A model generated the notes under the pieces. That model saw only the letters and a list, made by a program, of their open reading frames with translations, was not told where the DNA came from and ran no database searches. DNA of 64,000 nt from Epiperipatus broadwayi (Eukaryota > Onychophora > Udeonychophora > Euonychophora > Peripatidae), in the NCBI GenBank assembly GCA_028023455.1, contig JAQFVV010012405.1, positions 9,197,923 to 9,261,922 of the forward strand, written 5' to 3'. Shown piece by piece: positions 10,949 through 25,516 of this stretch (its first letter is position 1; every line of letters begins with the position of its first letter). A program made the translations under genes and the position numbers.

Positions 10949-11686
10949 GAAGGAAACATAAAGGAAATTAGTGCAATGAAATCTGAAAAGGGAAGAATAT
11001 CATGAGGTCAATAAAAGAATGATCAAGAGCTATCAAATTTGAATATGTAAAAATGGATAGTGCAGGATGGATATGAAAAGGGGTGGAAGGTGATTATTTT
11101 AGAGGGCACTCATAATTACCATTTATGTGTTGTTTGAAAAGAGACAACATGGAAACTAGTGAAAATGAAAAAGCAGTTTGTGATGAGAGTACGTCCGACT
11201 GCATAATTGAGCATGTATCAGCTACTTACAGAACTGACTGAGATATGAGGGTGTATCTTACTATGTATACATATGAACACTCCATATTCCATGCGGTTAT
11301 TCTAAAGTCTTGTAACTCTGTGCAGCACAACAAGAAGCCGACGAGACAAGTTTTCATGCTGCCTAAATAGGAGTATGGAACCGGTCAGATTCTGTTTCAC
11401 TCCATCATAATGCAATTATATGATAGACAGTACTATTTAAGTAGGAATTAAATGGAGAAAGTAAAATGAATTACTGAGTAGGAGTGTTAAAAGGGGTCAA
11501 ATTTCATACAGACATAAAATTGTAATTTAGCAAACCGACTGACAGGAAAAAAGAGATAGATAATATTTTATTATAGGAAAAGGAATATAACCCTCTATGG
11601 TGACGGGACATTGAATATTTTTTTATTCTAGTAAATGTAAAACATTTAAAAGGATTAAATTTTTAACCTTTTTGGATTGAGGGAAT
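10949..11686 (+). other. 3' untranslated internal region of the Ty3/gypsy element, with candidate polypurine tract
   Basis: There is no open frame of note and no env-like sequence. Just before the 3' LTR the sequence GGATTGAGGGAAT (11674-11686) contains a short purine run, GAGGGAA, in the position expected for the plus-strand primer. The tract is short, so this is tentative. Confidence 0.55.
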
Positions 11687-14276
11687 TGTAAGGATTGCTA
11701 TAAGTCTCATCTCTATCCTTACCATTAAATGCATTTAACATAAATATATACATGGGTGTGTTGATCTATAAAAGCTTATACATCTATTGAACAGTTTAAG
11801 TTGATGATATATAATGGTATGAATAAAATTATATTGTGGGTTAAAGAACTGGAAATGCTAGGAACAAAATCATAAATTTGTTACTAAATTTCATTTGATT
11901 AATATTTTTAAAATAACCTTTGACAAAACAATATTGTTCAAAGAATTGAGAAAGTTTTGTAAAAAATATTAAAAAAGGAAAACCAAGTTTATAGTTTAGT
12001 GTTGTAATGTGAAGAGGAGAGAAAATCTGATAGAACGTATGCAGTAACCATGACAATAATGACAACTATTTTTTATTTTTTTCTCTAATGGCTGGAAAAT
12101 TAAAAACATGTATAAAAAAAGTTATATGCAAGATTTTTTTTCTTTATTAATTAATGATGGCAAGTCAGATAATTTGAAAATTATATTTTGGTAAAAACGT
12201 TTCTCAACATTCTAAAAAAAGAATAATTGGACACGTAAGGATACATAAAACTGTAAGTTGTTTAATTTGATATATACATGTAGAGAAAGGAAAAAAATAA
12301 AACTGAAACAGAGGAATATTACTATGCTTCCATTGGAATTGAACTTTTACATGAACTATGGAAATTAAAGAAATAAATAAATTATAATATATTGATTGAA
12401 GCATAATATGCACCAAGATTTTTCTTTATATTTTATTTATAAGTTTATTGAACTATTCATTATAAGACATGTGAAAAGATATTTATTCATGTAATCAAGC
12501 ATTTGATAATTCTAGAACTGTTGAAAATTTAGACTTAATAATGTTTATTATCAAAAAAAAAAGAATTGACTTTAATCGTGTTTGTTTATTATATAGCTAT
12601 AATGTGCTCACTGCTGATATAGAAAAAAAATTATATATATATAAGTGTAAGAATGATGCAGCTGTGCTAAAAATCATTGTGAAAGGTCAAGGCAACTCAG
12701 ATGGTTTTTGAAGAGGGCGATGAACATGATTTATAGGTGTGAATTTCCACCATCACATATATAAGTATACAATGGCTACCAAATATTATGTGAAGTTTTA
12801 TAGATCAATTGTGAAAGTTACCAAATCAAGGATTATCCAAACTACTTGGTCAGCTTGTGGGAGATGGGAGGCACTAATTTGAAAAATGAAGCAAGTATAA
12901 GAGATGCTGAAAATTCCCAATTTATAATGAATTTTTTTTACATTCAAAAGAAGATACTTATGTTGAACAAGATGTTTACAGAATCATTCATAAATTTATG
13001 TTGATATGTAACTGTTTGTTGTTATGGTTGACATGCTGATGTTATAAATTTTGTAAGGTTTTCTCTCATTTATTTTTTTTACCGATAGAATTTAAATATA
13101 TGCCTTTCATGATGTAAAGTGTATTTTTGAAATAAAATAAAAACATAAATGGTTCTATTAGAAGAGAAAGAAGGACTCGACTATGATGAAATGAGTATAT
13201 AGGAAGGTAAGACTTACTCTTTGACCCATTAAAGACATTACATTTAGTAACAAAGTTAATTATTAATCAAATCCATATTAACTACTTATTAACAAGTTGC
13301 ATACTAACCATTACTGATAAGTACATATAATTAATTTAACCAATTGATGGCAATTCCAGTTTTCATAACTCGTAATAGTCACAAACGAACCCATTAATTC
13401 AACTATATTTACAAAATAATAATATGTATATTAATATGATGATATCATATTTATTTTCTTTTTTTTGAATTTAAAAAAAAAGAAAATGATGAAAACAATG
13501 TCATTTATTTAAATAGTATTGATGACTGTAAATTATTTCTTTTATATGATGGCATAAAAGGTAGATGCCGATGCATACCAAGAATGTCACATGGTTGATG
13601 ATATTATTATTTTATGTATTTATATATATATATTTTTTGGATGAGATTATGTGGAAGTGGTAGGAATCTTATTTATGGTGTTTTAAAGTGTATATTTATA
13701 CATTTAAATGTGTTATATTAAGTTAAAATAAATTTATTAATTTAAATTGATCATACATCAAGGGTTATATGTAATTTGTTAACAATATATCACTGAATTT
13801 ATGTATCTCTTGATATGACAACATACATGTAATAGGTACTTAATAAGCATAATATAAGAACCATAATGTCAAGTCATTGCCCACATTGGCTGGATATATA
13901 CTTATAAATTATTTACATATCTCTTGATATGGAAACATACATGTAATAGGTACTTAATAAGTGTAATATAAGAACATAATCTCAAGTCATTGCCCACATT
14001 GGCTAGATATATACTTATAAATTATACCTGAATAGAGTAACCACTCAGATTATGACTGGGTTTGAATTTTAGGAATCTAATGGATTAATATGAAAATTGG
14101 GTGGATCCTGAAGGTATTACCAAATGAATGTGGGTTGAATGGTAGTAAAAGATCTATTTTGACTGTAGTGTTGCAGGATCTTTCCAATTTTCCATGGACG
14201 GCCGGATTCTTGTTTCAGTATATACAGTGGAATGGATTTAAGTAAATGGTTGAGGGTGGGTCATCGGTCCATTACA
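11687..14276 (+). repeat. 3' LTR of the Ty3/gypsy element
   Basis: Direct repeat of 2153-4979, starting TGTAAGGATTG and ending CCATTACA, followed by (AT)n. About 2.59 kb. It lacks both tandem duplications of the 5' LTR but has its own (13797-14023). Confidence 0.93.
13797..14023 (+). repeat. Tandem duplication (about 114-bp unit) private to the 3' LTR
   Basis: Copies 13797-13910 and 13911-14023 both contain ATCTCTTGATATG and CATTGCCCACATTGGCT. The 5' LTR has one copy (about 4614-4728). Confidence 0.85.
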
Positions 14277-14390
14277 ATATATATATGGTCTACATTGTAT
14301 AATAAATACATAAAATTGAAGACTGTTATAGGTATATATGTTGTTAACATGCAGTACAAGTATATATATATGTATAATTGAAACAATAAA

Positions 14391-14780
14391 AGTAGGGTTA
14401 GAAATAAATATCTTAGTTCTGTCTTATATGTTCATATAAAAGATACAGGTCACATTATTAATTTTTATGAAGCTAAAGTTGTCTTGTTTGAGAGAAATGA
14501 AATAAAAAGAATTAAAGACACTTTATTATTACAAATTTATGATTCTGAAGCAGTTAACTTATTTAAAAGTTCTTTTAATATTAAGGGTGTATGGAAGGTA
14601 AGTGGAATTGTTGGTAATGTTCAATTGAAATATGTTGTTATTTTAAAGTTTTTTACACTTGAGAAGTCTGCTTGTAGCAGTGAAACTATCGGTAGTATGT
14701 TAGAGTTTATTTTTTTGGCTATTCTGGTTAAGTTGTGTACTTCGGGTGATTTTGATTATTTATTGACTAGTTTAGCTTGA
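14391..14780 (+). pseudogene. Penelope-like element ORF tail (GIY-YIG C-terminal region)
   Basis: An open frame runs from about 14391 to a TGA at 14778. It includes HIKDTGHIINFYEAKV, FERNEIKR and NLFKSSFNIKGVWKV. The spacing of H-x-x-x-x-G-H, a hydrophobic-Asn-Phe segment and a basic Lys-Arg resembles the C-terminal half of PLE GIY-YIG domains. A related but more decayed copy lies at 36.48-36.73 kb with the same FERNEIKRK and LFKSSFNIKG, so this is a repeated element and not a host exon. The GIY-YIG motif itself is not present here. It starts only about 110 bp past the LTR element. Confidence 0.5.
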
Positions 14781-15620
14781 TGCTTTTATTCTTTATATAT
14801 ATATAAAGGAATCAAATTTGGTGAGAATTTATTTTTATTATCCGTCTTTATCATTGTTATTAATAAAGTAAATACTTGTAGACAATTGTAACATAAATAA
14901 TATTTAATTTGCTAAGAAAGAAAGATTATCCAAATACATATCTTAAATGTTTCTAAGAGTATGGAAGTTTCCTAGTTTCACATGAAAAACTGCTACTAAT
15001 GTTCTAATTTTAAAACTAATAGATTTAAATGTAAAAATTTATAATAAATTAAAAATTAAAAACTTTAAAAATGTTTAAATTTTTTTTTTTATAATTATTA
15101 TATTTTCTTAGCTTTATTTGTTTTTTATAGTATATTAATTTTACAGAGCATTTACTCAGTTATTATAAACATCATATCTTCAACAAATGCTTAAAAATGT
15201 TAATATGTCACTTTAAAATAATAATAAAAACTGGTGAAAAGTTACTTTAACTTTATAGAGTTTTATAACAGACAGATTTAAGTTTCTCTAAGGCATACTA
15301 GTAAATTTTTGAGATTGTCTTTTTATTTATTTTGTTTTAAAAAAAACTTTTTTTGCTAGCTGGATTTAAATAAATACAGGTGATTTTTTTTCTTATGTCA
15401 CATTTTAGCCATGTTGTGAAAAGAGTTTGATTAATAGAAGTATTAACAAGGTTTTTTATTTTTATTTATTTATTTTTCGATTTTTGTTTCTGCTGATAAA
15501 AATAAATAATGCTTTGTAAGGTTAAAATCACCATAATGATGATATTTTCCCTTTATGAATAAATCATCTATATAGTTTAAAATCTAACATACAGGTTATA
15601 TATATACACCTGTACAAACA
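14781..15620. other. AT-rich spacer, no gene recognised
   Basis: Runs of A and T and short AT repeats; nothing matches a gene or a repeat seen elsewhere in the window. Confidence 0.6.
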
Positions 15621-15985
15621 ATGTAATATATAGGGTATCAGACTTTTACACAACTCTCAACTCTCCACACTGTCTCATACCACTGTTACACTTGACCACA
15701 TATTTATCTAAAAGATAAATAATCACCAATATACGTATTTCATGCTAAGCCAGCACTCATCAGTTGGTCCAGATTATCATCTCTACACATATATACAATA
15801 AGTGCTCAGATTTATATCAATATAGCCAATCTTAATACTTTAATGGACAGGCTTCAATCCACTTCACCCTCCATCTCTTCAGCCATCCATCTTATTCAAA
15901 ATATGATGATAGAATGCTCAAAGACCATTGATGCCGATATTCTCGTCACACCCAGGTTGACCATAAATCACTCTGGACCCTCATG
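15621..15985 (-). mobile_element. HHR-R hammerhead repeat, nearly full length
   Basis: One of about a dozen related copies in the window. Read on the minus strand, it runs from a left part (GGTCAACCTGGGTG region) through an intact hammerhead (15714-15783) to a 3' end near GTATCAGACTTTTACAC (plus-strand spelling) and a TATATATTACATT-like terminus. It has no coding frame. An (AT)n tract begins about 28 bp beyond it. I infer a non-autonomous retrozyme-like element. Confidence 0.75.
15714..15783 (-). ncRNA. Type I hammerhead ribozyme, intact core
   Basis: Minus-strand reading: helix I 5' side ATAATC, internal loop TGGA, CCAA; then CTGATGA; helix II GTGCT/AGCAT closing GGCTT; then GAAA; palindromic TACGTA; TA at the cleavage position; then TTGG, T, GATTAT pairing back to helix I. 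All conserved core bases (CUGANGA, GAAA, UH) are present. Helix III is only a palindrome, so self-cleavage would be best as a dimer, a known property of hammerheads of this kind. Predicted cleavage lies between TA and TTGG. Confidence 0.82.
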
Positions 15986-16010
15986 TACAGAATGTAATCC
16001 ATTTTAGTTT

Positions 16011-16012
<2 letters not shown>

Positions 16013-16061
<49 letters not shown>
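16013..16061. repeat. (AT)n microsatellite
   Basis: Uninterrupted TA/AT dinucleotides of about 48 bp next to an HHR-R copy. Confidence 0.95.
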
Positions 16062-16062
<1 letters not shown>

Positions 16063-19000
16063 ACCTAAATGAAGCTTCACTTAATTCCAATAGCCACCAG
16101 AACTTATGTTAGCCTAACCATTTTGTACAATTATCTGTTTAAAAAAATAATGATTAAAAGAAGAATTTAGTTAATTAATGAATTGGATGTAATAATAATT
16201 GGTAATGTTGTGATATTTAGTAAATTGATATAATTATATGTGCAAAGTATGTCACATATTTGTAGTTAGTTGTGTTGGAGATGTAATATAGCATTTTTCT
16301 CACAATAAATGTTTGAGTTACTATTTAAAGTGATAATAGATAATGTTAAATGTGTCATAAGATAACTTTTGTTGTATTTATTTCTAGTTTGTAGCTAATA
16401 AATGAGCTAATAATATAAATAGAATAGATAATATGAAATTGATATCAAATTAATCTTTAGTTTTCTTAAATAAGCTTTAAGGTAAATTAGCCTTAATTTG
16501 TTAAAAGTTATTTTTATATAATATTCTCAAATATATTTTTTATTATAGTCATTAAAAGTTATAATTAAATATGGGAGGTCAAGATAAAGGTGTGTATGTG
16601 CATGCATGGAGATATAAGAAGAAAATGAATAAATAATTAGCTACAATATTAATTAAAAAAGAAAAAAAATGAATGACTAAAATAATTATTAATTTAAATT
16701 TTAGGATGTAAATTTTAATGAATGTATTGGTCGATAAATGAGATAAGTGATAATTTTATATCAGTATTTCTATTTTTATTTTATGTAATATATTTTTATT
16801 AATATTTAAAAAACAACTAATTATTAACTTTTAATTTAAGGTCATTAGATCATGTGATATTCAAACATTTAGTTTATACTGACATCATTTATCAATCGAT
16901 CTGTGTTCCAGCTGATTTTTAAAAAAATTACAGTTAAAAAAAAGAATAAGTTGTGTTTATTGGTTGTTTAAGAGAAATTGACATGAAAATTTGGGGAGGA
17001 GAAATAGAAAGAATATTGATATAAAGAAAAGTTTTTTTTTTGTTTTTTTGGGTCCTGAATTTTTCCTGCAGTCTTCTCTTCTCCAGAACAAGTATAAATT
17101 ATTTTTAAAAGCTTATTATTTTTTTAACAAAAAGTATTGTAAATTATATTTAATTATTGTTATATTTCCATGGATGACTGCTAAAGAGAATAGGTAACCT
17201 TTTTCTTGTCATTGAACTTTCAATTAATCTTTAAAAACTCTCGTAAAAATGTTGGGAGGAAATTTTACTTATGCTATCTTCAATACTAACTACATGAATA
17301 ATATCTTCTATGAAACAAATGTAAAATATATGCAGTTATTATATTTATTGATAAATTATTATTGTTGCACTGAACTATATAGTCTACACTTACTCAGTTA
17401 TTCATTAAATAAAATAAAACTTAAATGAGGAAAATTTAAGAAAATGTATAAAAACTTGGCTATATATTTTAGAAAAAATTTAAATATCCTTGTGTTAATT
17501 TCATTTCTAGTTAATTCAAGTCATCCACATTAGATTAATTGTGCCTGAGATTAACTTAAAACAGTCATCGTTATGTTAATTTACCTGCTTCTGAACTAAT
17601 GTTAGAAAATATTTTGCACCACAACTATTTAATGAAGAACTTTTTATTTTTTTAAATGTTTATAGTATATTTATAATAGACTGAAATATTTACTCAGCTG
17701 GAGCATTTCTTTTATTTGAAATGGAAGAATATAGTTCGCAAGTAAAAAAACTTATAATGAAATATGTATGCTTATATCTATACTTAAAGTTGGTAGAATT
17801 ATTCTAAATCATTAAACATGTTGAATTTTCTACTAACAAACTGCTTGCACTCTTAGTTTAAGAAGAGTGTAGAGAAATAACTTAGAAGCGTCTTAATATT
17901 GTATGCAAGTAATTTAAAAAAAAAAAAAATTGTTAATAAATGTGTTCTTTAAAAATATATATATATGGAATGAAAATGAAGCTATATTATTGTCTAAGTA
18001 AACCCGGGATCCCATTATGATATCAGCTGAATAATTTGTTTTACTTGCCACTTATTGCTGGCTTATTATTTTAATTATTATGTTTTATTATATTGTTTAT
18101 TTAAACTAAAATATTTTTAAAGGAAGAATTGCATTAATTTTAAAGAACTATTGAATATATTTAGTTTGGAAATCTTTTCCATATTTAAGTTAAATATTTT
18201 GATCAGAAGATTCGCACAGAATACCGGCCCATCAGATAAATAATGTTTAATAAATAATATACAGGTATTTAACAGATAGCCAGTGCAGCGGAAGCCAAAG
18301 TTCTGAACTAAAGTTTATTGTATTTTTATTTTGTTTGTTTTATTGGTTTTAAAAAAAAGAAACCAGAAAAAATTTATGCTATATTTTCTTTATAAATATG
18401 TGTAATACTGTTTGGTATAAATATGCCAGGTAATTTAATTTATATAATTTTAGTCTTAATGGGTTTATTAGAATGTGTAGACATCCTACCATTCTCAGGT
18501 AATATTAGTATTATTAGATTTGATAAACATTTAATAAGTTAATGTATATTTAAATCATTCATATCCCTGGAAATTTTTATATCTTACTGTTAGTTAATTT
18601 AAATGTATGGTATTTTACTCAGTTTTATGTAAAACAGCCCAAGAGGTTTTTTAGAGGGTTTTTCCATTCATTTGTTTTATAAATGCTACCTTAATAATAA
18701 CCGTTAACTTTTTTTTTTATATGCGTACTGAGAATTAATTTTCTCACGCTTAATTCACCGTCTTTTAAATGTCCACTAGTCACTATATTTTAATATTTAA
18801 TATTTTATTATGTGTGCATTGTACTTTTGCCTAGAATTTTACATGCATTTAATATTGTAAAGTAGTTCTTATATAGTCAGTTGACATAATTTGCATTGTT
18901 GGTTCTGACATTGAGTAATACGCATTGTAATTTAAAATTCTTGAAGATGACTTAGTCAGTTAAAGTGATGTTGATAAATTGTTATTAGTTTGATATTTGT

Positions 19001-19666
19001 TAGCCTCATAGAGCAAGGCTTTATTGACTATTATTAGTATGCTTAATGGAGTAGATAAGGTCCTCCATCCTTATTTTATTGCTTTTCCATGAGGTGATAG
19101 TGTCTATTTCCAGTGAGGATTATCATATATTAGGTATTGTATTTTTAGTGATTGTAATCACATATTTTAAAAGTGTTATATCCCATGGAGAGGATCATAT
19201 ATTTCCTGGTATGTCTTTTCTGTTCCTGATGCACTGTGACAAGGTCCAGCCATCCTCTTTTCTGCCTTAAAGATAGGTATTTTTAAAAGCCACCACAGTT
19301 TTATGAAGTTGTTCAGCTCTGCAAAGAATAGATGTATTGTTTTTGGCCTATCACTCATGATGTGTTAATGCTATTTTCCACCATAGTAGGCGATGTTGCA
19401 TTTGTTTTAGATATGTAATGACAAGATATGTTTGTTTGAGGAACTTTGTTTCTTCAGGTTGTATTAGCTATTTTTAAAGTTTAAAAGTATATCAATGTCT
19501 GAATTATGCTGTTATGATAGTTTTATCATCCACAAACCAACCAACAATAATTTATATTTATTTTTGAGTATGTATATTATGCATATGGTTATACATTGCA
19601 ATTCACACATACTAAGTAGTTAATATGTTCATCCAGAGTTTTCACCGATGGAGTTGTAAGTCTTTT
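16062..19666. other. AT-rich spacer of 3.6 kb, no gene recognised
   Basis: No protein similarity or repeat copy recognised. Short open frames at 16991-17197 and 19079-19270 lack homology and look like chance frames in AT-rich DNA. Confidence 0.55.
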
Positions 19667-21482
19667 AAATTTCAATTTTAAAACATTTGATATAATAGTT
19701 TTATGTGGACAAGAATTTCTTGAAATATGTGTATAAATGACCTCTGATGAGTGGCCCATGCATCTAATTTAATTTAAATTTAGCTTAAATTTACTTAAAT
19801 ACATCACTAGCTATAATCTTAATAATGTAAGTGTAACTGATGATAATTTTAAAATTTATGCTATATATGCTAGTCCCAGTTTAGTTTTTGCTTAGCTTAT
19901 GGTATTCATTATGAACCTATTAGTGTATTATTCTGGTTGTTAAAGGTTACCACAGTATTATGAAATATGTCAATTAAAATAAAGTTATGTTTGTTAAGCT
20001 CATACTATTTTAATTATAATAAAAAGATTTTAGAATCCATAATATTTTAAGGAGTTTAGTCGGATAGAATTAAATATCAAAGACTTAAGTCTGAGAAGAT
20101 ATGATAATAACTTAAAAATCAATTTTAAAATAAACATTCTATTAGGTATCTGTAAATATGTGATTATATGTTAAAGTGATTCAGTTTGGAATCACAATGG
20201 TAAGCATAGCTTAATATGATTTAACCCAGTATAAAATATTCTGTATACTTTGTAAAATTTTGTGAATCTTTGGAACTCAAGACAATAGCATATAAAAGAA
20301 AAACAAACAGAAACTATTTTTTTTTAAACAATAACAAATTTGGTTTATTAATAATAATACATGATAAATATTTACAAAAATTACTGGAAACATTGCCAAG
20401 ATAGCGCTGCTATCTTTTAAACACTTTGACTAACAATCTTTATTTTGACTTAAAGAAATTGCAAAATTTTAGTTGAATAAGGTAATTGATTATTCTTCAT
20501 TAACTCTTTTCCAACTGTTTATTTTAGTAAAACAAAAAAAAAATAATTACAAGAGTGAACAGAAGCTATTGTATTTTATTTTTATGACTACATCATAATT
20601 TTTTGAAGAATTTAAATATATTTTATGGGAAAGTAAAATAATTCATTATTTTAGCTATCATAAAAATATATAACTTAATTTCTTGAAATAAATTTGTTGT
20701 TTTTAGTATTGTTTTTATTATCTTGAGTTTAAAATTAATGTGAATAAATATTGCAGTCGAAAATATTTTAATTTCACTATAAACTCTTTTCAAAGGGAAA
20801 ACGTGTCAATAACTAAATTTTACAAATAAATTTATAATTATTTTTTCGTATAAATGAGTATAAAAAAAATCTTTGATTAAAGAGCCTCAAATATCATTAA
20901 AATAATTGCATATACAATAAAAAATATTTTTGAATGTCTAAAGAATAATAATATGTGATTCTTCTAGTATTTTTTTATATTTTGTCCCAATATAATTATA
21001 AAATGTATCAACCAAATAAAATGTGCGAGTAACTTGCAAGTTAGTTTTTAAAACTTAAATACTTAATGCTCATTAATTCTATCCAACTAAACTCCTTAAA
21101 ATATTAAGGATTTAAAAAATCTCTTTATTTTAATTAAAGTAGTATGAGCTTAACAAACATAACTTTATTTTCACTGACACATTTCATAATACTGTGGTAA
21201 CCTTTAACAACCAGAATAATACACTAATAGGTTTATATTGAATACCATAAGCTAAGCAAAAGCTAAACTGGGACTAGCATCTACAGCATAAATTTTAAAA
21301 TTATCATCTGTTACACTTACATTATTAAGATTATAGCTAGTGATGTATTTAAGTAAATTTAAGCTAAATTTAAATTAAATTAGATGCATGGGCCACTCAT
21401 CAGAGGCCATTTATACACATAAATCAAAAAATTCTTGTCCACATAAAACTATTATACCAAATGTTTTAAAATTGAAATTTAA
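19667..21482. repeat. Large inverted-repeat structure, arms about 410 bp
   Basis: Arm 1 (19667-20074) and arm 2 (21073-21482) are reverse complements with only scattered differences. Shared blocks include GGCCCATGCATCTAATTTAA near 19751 (complement near 21385) and AAGGAGTTTAGT near 20049 (complement near 21090). The 1.0-kb spacer is AT-rich without a recognisable ORF. This could be a non-autonomous DNA transposon with long terminal inverted repeats, or an inverted duplication. I could not find a clear target-site duplication. Confidence 0.8.
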
Positions 21483-23186
21483 ATTTTATATTTATTAAGG
21501 AATATTAGCGTTAAAATGAATAAAAACAATATTCAAGATAAAAATACCTTCATAATCTTTTCTACTTTACAAATAAGATGTGAATAAAAGCAATCCTTTT
21601 TGACAATTTTGTTCAATTTGACTTTCAGCTATAAATATTTCTCATTTGTTAATAATATCTAAGTATAAAATCAAAAACTGAATTATAGATTTAATATTGC
21701 TGAATTGTCATCATAAAATTTCAATATGGTACTATTATATAGACTATTCAATGCTGTCCCAAGTTTCCTTGTTACCAATGAACATTTGAGATACAGAATT
21801 ACCTCTAAGATTTTCAGAATCAATTGAAAAAAGATTGGACAAATCATAAATGTCTTTCTGAACTGTTATTATATTATTACTAAAGATTAATAACTTGAAG
21901 AACAAAGATAATGAAGATGGTGTGACAATATATTATTATTTACATATGTGGAAGTCACACTGATGTACCATAATTTTTGTTATTGATAAACAATAAGTTA
22001 GAACAGTGATCTTTATTCTTGTATCTGTGAATATTAAGATAGTTATCATTACTTTTTGCATGTGTTCTGCAGTTTGACATAACCAAAATGTTTTTAACAA
22101 CCTATGTTAATTTAAAAATAATATTTTATCTAAGTATGTCTTTTTTTTGCTATGCCATGCATGGTTTAATGCAGTGACATTTGTTAGACTCTAAATAAAA
22201 ACTTCTCAAATCAGTGCTCAAACCACATCAATTCCCAAAAAATAAAGCTATTCAATAATTTATTTCTGCTATTAGTGTAAAATATTTTTGTATAAAAAAT
22301 TCAAATTGGTATAATTTCTGCATTATTATAATACTTGCAAATGTGCTATGTAACATAAAAAACATGAAAAATTATTGAGTTAGTGCATTGTTTTTAAAAC
22401 CAGATATTCTATTACATTTGAAAGTAATATTTTTAAGTATTTTTTTCTCAATGTGTAGTTATGATATAATCTTTTAAAACATAGTTCACAAGCAAAATAT
22501 CAATCTTTATTTTAGTAGATCCATGTTAGAGTTTGTAAATTCTAGAATTATCCAATTCCCCACAGGTTGAAGACATTCTTTCTAGTTATGATCAGAAATA
22601 AATAATATTTACATGCAGCATATATCTATGTTATTTTAAAAATATCCGGACAATATATTTTTATCTTATGATCTTTTTAATGGTTTCTCATTTGGATTCT
22701 GTGGAGAGCTTTTTTAAGAATTGATAGGGTTTTCAAGTACTATATAATCACCATGTTATTTTTAAAAGAGATGTCTAATTTTTGATCAAACATCTTGGAA
22801 TTACAGAAGTTTCTTACATTTGAATCTTAATAAAAATGCTAGCTTAGTGGAAGTTGTTCACTTTTTTCATTAATAACACATTTAATTACTATACTTAAAA
22901 CTCACAGTTATAACTTGAAAATATTAGGAAGTGCTACAATAAAGAATTTATTCATTTTTTGTATAGTCTTCAATTGGTCACACATATATGAAACAAAATA
23001 TCCACTTTAAAATAATTATTCTAGTAATATTGTATCTGTGTTTTATTACAGTTATATATATATAAATCAGACCTAGTTATATTGCTAGCTGAAAATTCAA
23101 ATATAAAATGTCAATCCCTCACCATCCCATTCACACTATTATGTTTTTTACTTTGTGAATAAGGAGATTTAAATTTCAGTTTTAAA
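21483..23186. other. AT-rich spacer, no gene recognised
   Basis: No coding similarity, RNA gene or window-internal repeat detected by eye. Confidence 0.55.
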
Positions 23187-23501
23187 CAACATGATTAAGA
23201 GGTCATGACTGAGCTGTAAGGTAGTGTTGTTGAAAAAATGTTGGGGAAAAAGATTGACATTATATATATATATACTATACCAGGAGTTCTCTACCTGATG
23301 ATAATGATGTACTTAAATTGATGACTCAAATGTTTATATATATACAACATGATTAAGAGGTCATGACTGAGCTGTAAGGTAGTGTTGTTGAAAAAATGTT
23401 GGGGAAAAAAATTGACATTATATATATACTATACCAAGAGTTCTCTACCTGATGATAATGATGTACTTAAATTGATGACTCAAATGTTTATATATATATA
23501 T
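23187..23501 (+). repeat. Tandem duplication of a 158-bp unit
   Basis: Copies 23187-23344 and 23345-23501 share CATGATTAAGAGGTCATGAC, TTGTTGAAAAAATGTTGGGG and GAGTTCTCTACCTGATG with very few differences. The main variation is the length of internal (TA)n runs. High identity suggests a recent duplication. No function recognised. Confidence 0.9.
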
Positions 23502-24766
<1,265 letters not shown>

Positions 24767-25516
24767 ATTCATTATTTTGTAAATTTGAATGTCTTTGAAA
24801 ATTTATAGCTCCAATTATTATATATTATTAGCAACATATAATTTGATCATTATAAATCTGATATTTAGTTGTTTGCTTTGCCATGTTATTAAAACGAGTA
24901 GATATTAATTGGGTCTTATAAATTTATATTAAAATCTTATTCAAATAAGATTAAGTGAACATCTCTAATGATATGACATTCATCTTAATAAATACCATTG
25001 TCTAATTTAATATCTATATAAGACTATAGATAGTAGACCCAAGTAGATTCATTTATATCTGCAATGGGAATTAATCTGATATTACATGGGGTTGCATTAA
25101 TATAACTAGTGTTTGAAAGTTTATCACTGCCATTGTTATAAATTATGACTTTGCAAAAACTTCATCTTACATATATACACACATATATGTTTTTAATTTT
25201 AAAAAAATAATAATCAAGTACTATATGTGATTATTATTTTTCACTAAAGATTATTACAAGTAAAAGCCATATCAAGCTTAACAATTGTCTTGAATGAAAT
25301 ATTTTATATTTGATATTGATACTCATAATTAAAAAGTACCAAAATAATTATGTATTGAAATTCCTATTTAAATAATTTAATCATATTTATTGTGTATATA
25401 ATTGGTTTTGGTTCAAACCTGGGCTATTGAGGTATTATCACTAGATAATTTATTTTTACCAGTACAATATATATATATATATATAATATAAAGAAATTAA
25501 TGATACAGTTGAAAAA
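24767..25516. other. AT-rich spacer with short (AT)n at 25468-25492
   Basis: No gene or repeat copy recognised apart from the short microsatellite. Confidence 0.55.

Larger units (their letters stand above)
2153..14276 (+). mobile_element. Ty3/gypsy LTR retrotransposon, near full length, inactivated
   Basis: An element of about 12.1 kb has two long direct repeats as LTRs, each starting TGTAA and ending TTACA. It encodes gag-like and pol-like products in the order protease, reverse transcriptase, RNase H, integrase, which is the Ty3/gypsy order. It sits in (AT)n DNA; ATAT on both sides could be a 4-bp target duplication, but the microsatellite makes this ambiguous. The frame is broken many times by stops and frameshifts in gag, protease, RT, RNase H and integrase. 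I saw about a dozen substitutions in the first 265 bases compared between LTRs plus several private tandem duplications, so the insertion is not recent. No env-like frame is visible. Confidence 0.93.

Noticed and set aside
10949-11686. env-like third ORF of the gypsy element
   Set aside because: No open frame, signal peptide or membrane segment in this interval.
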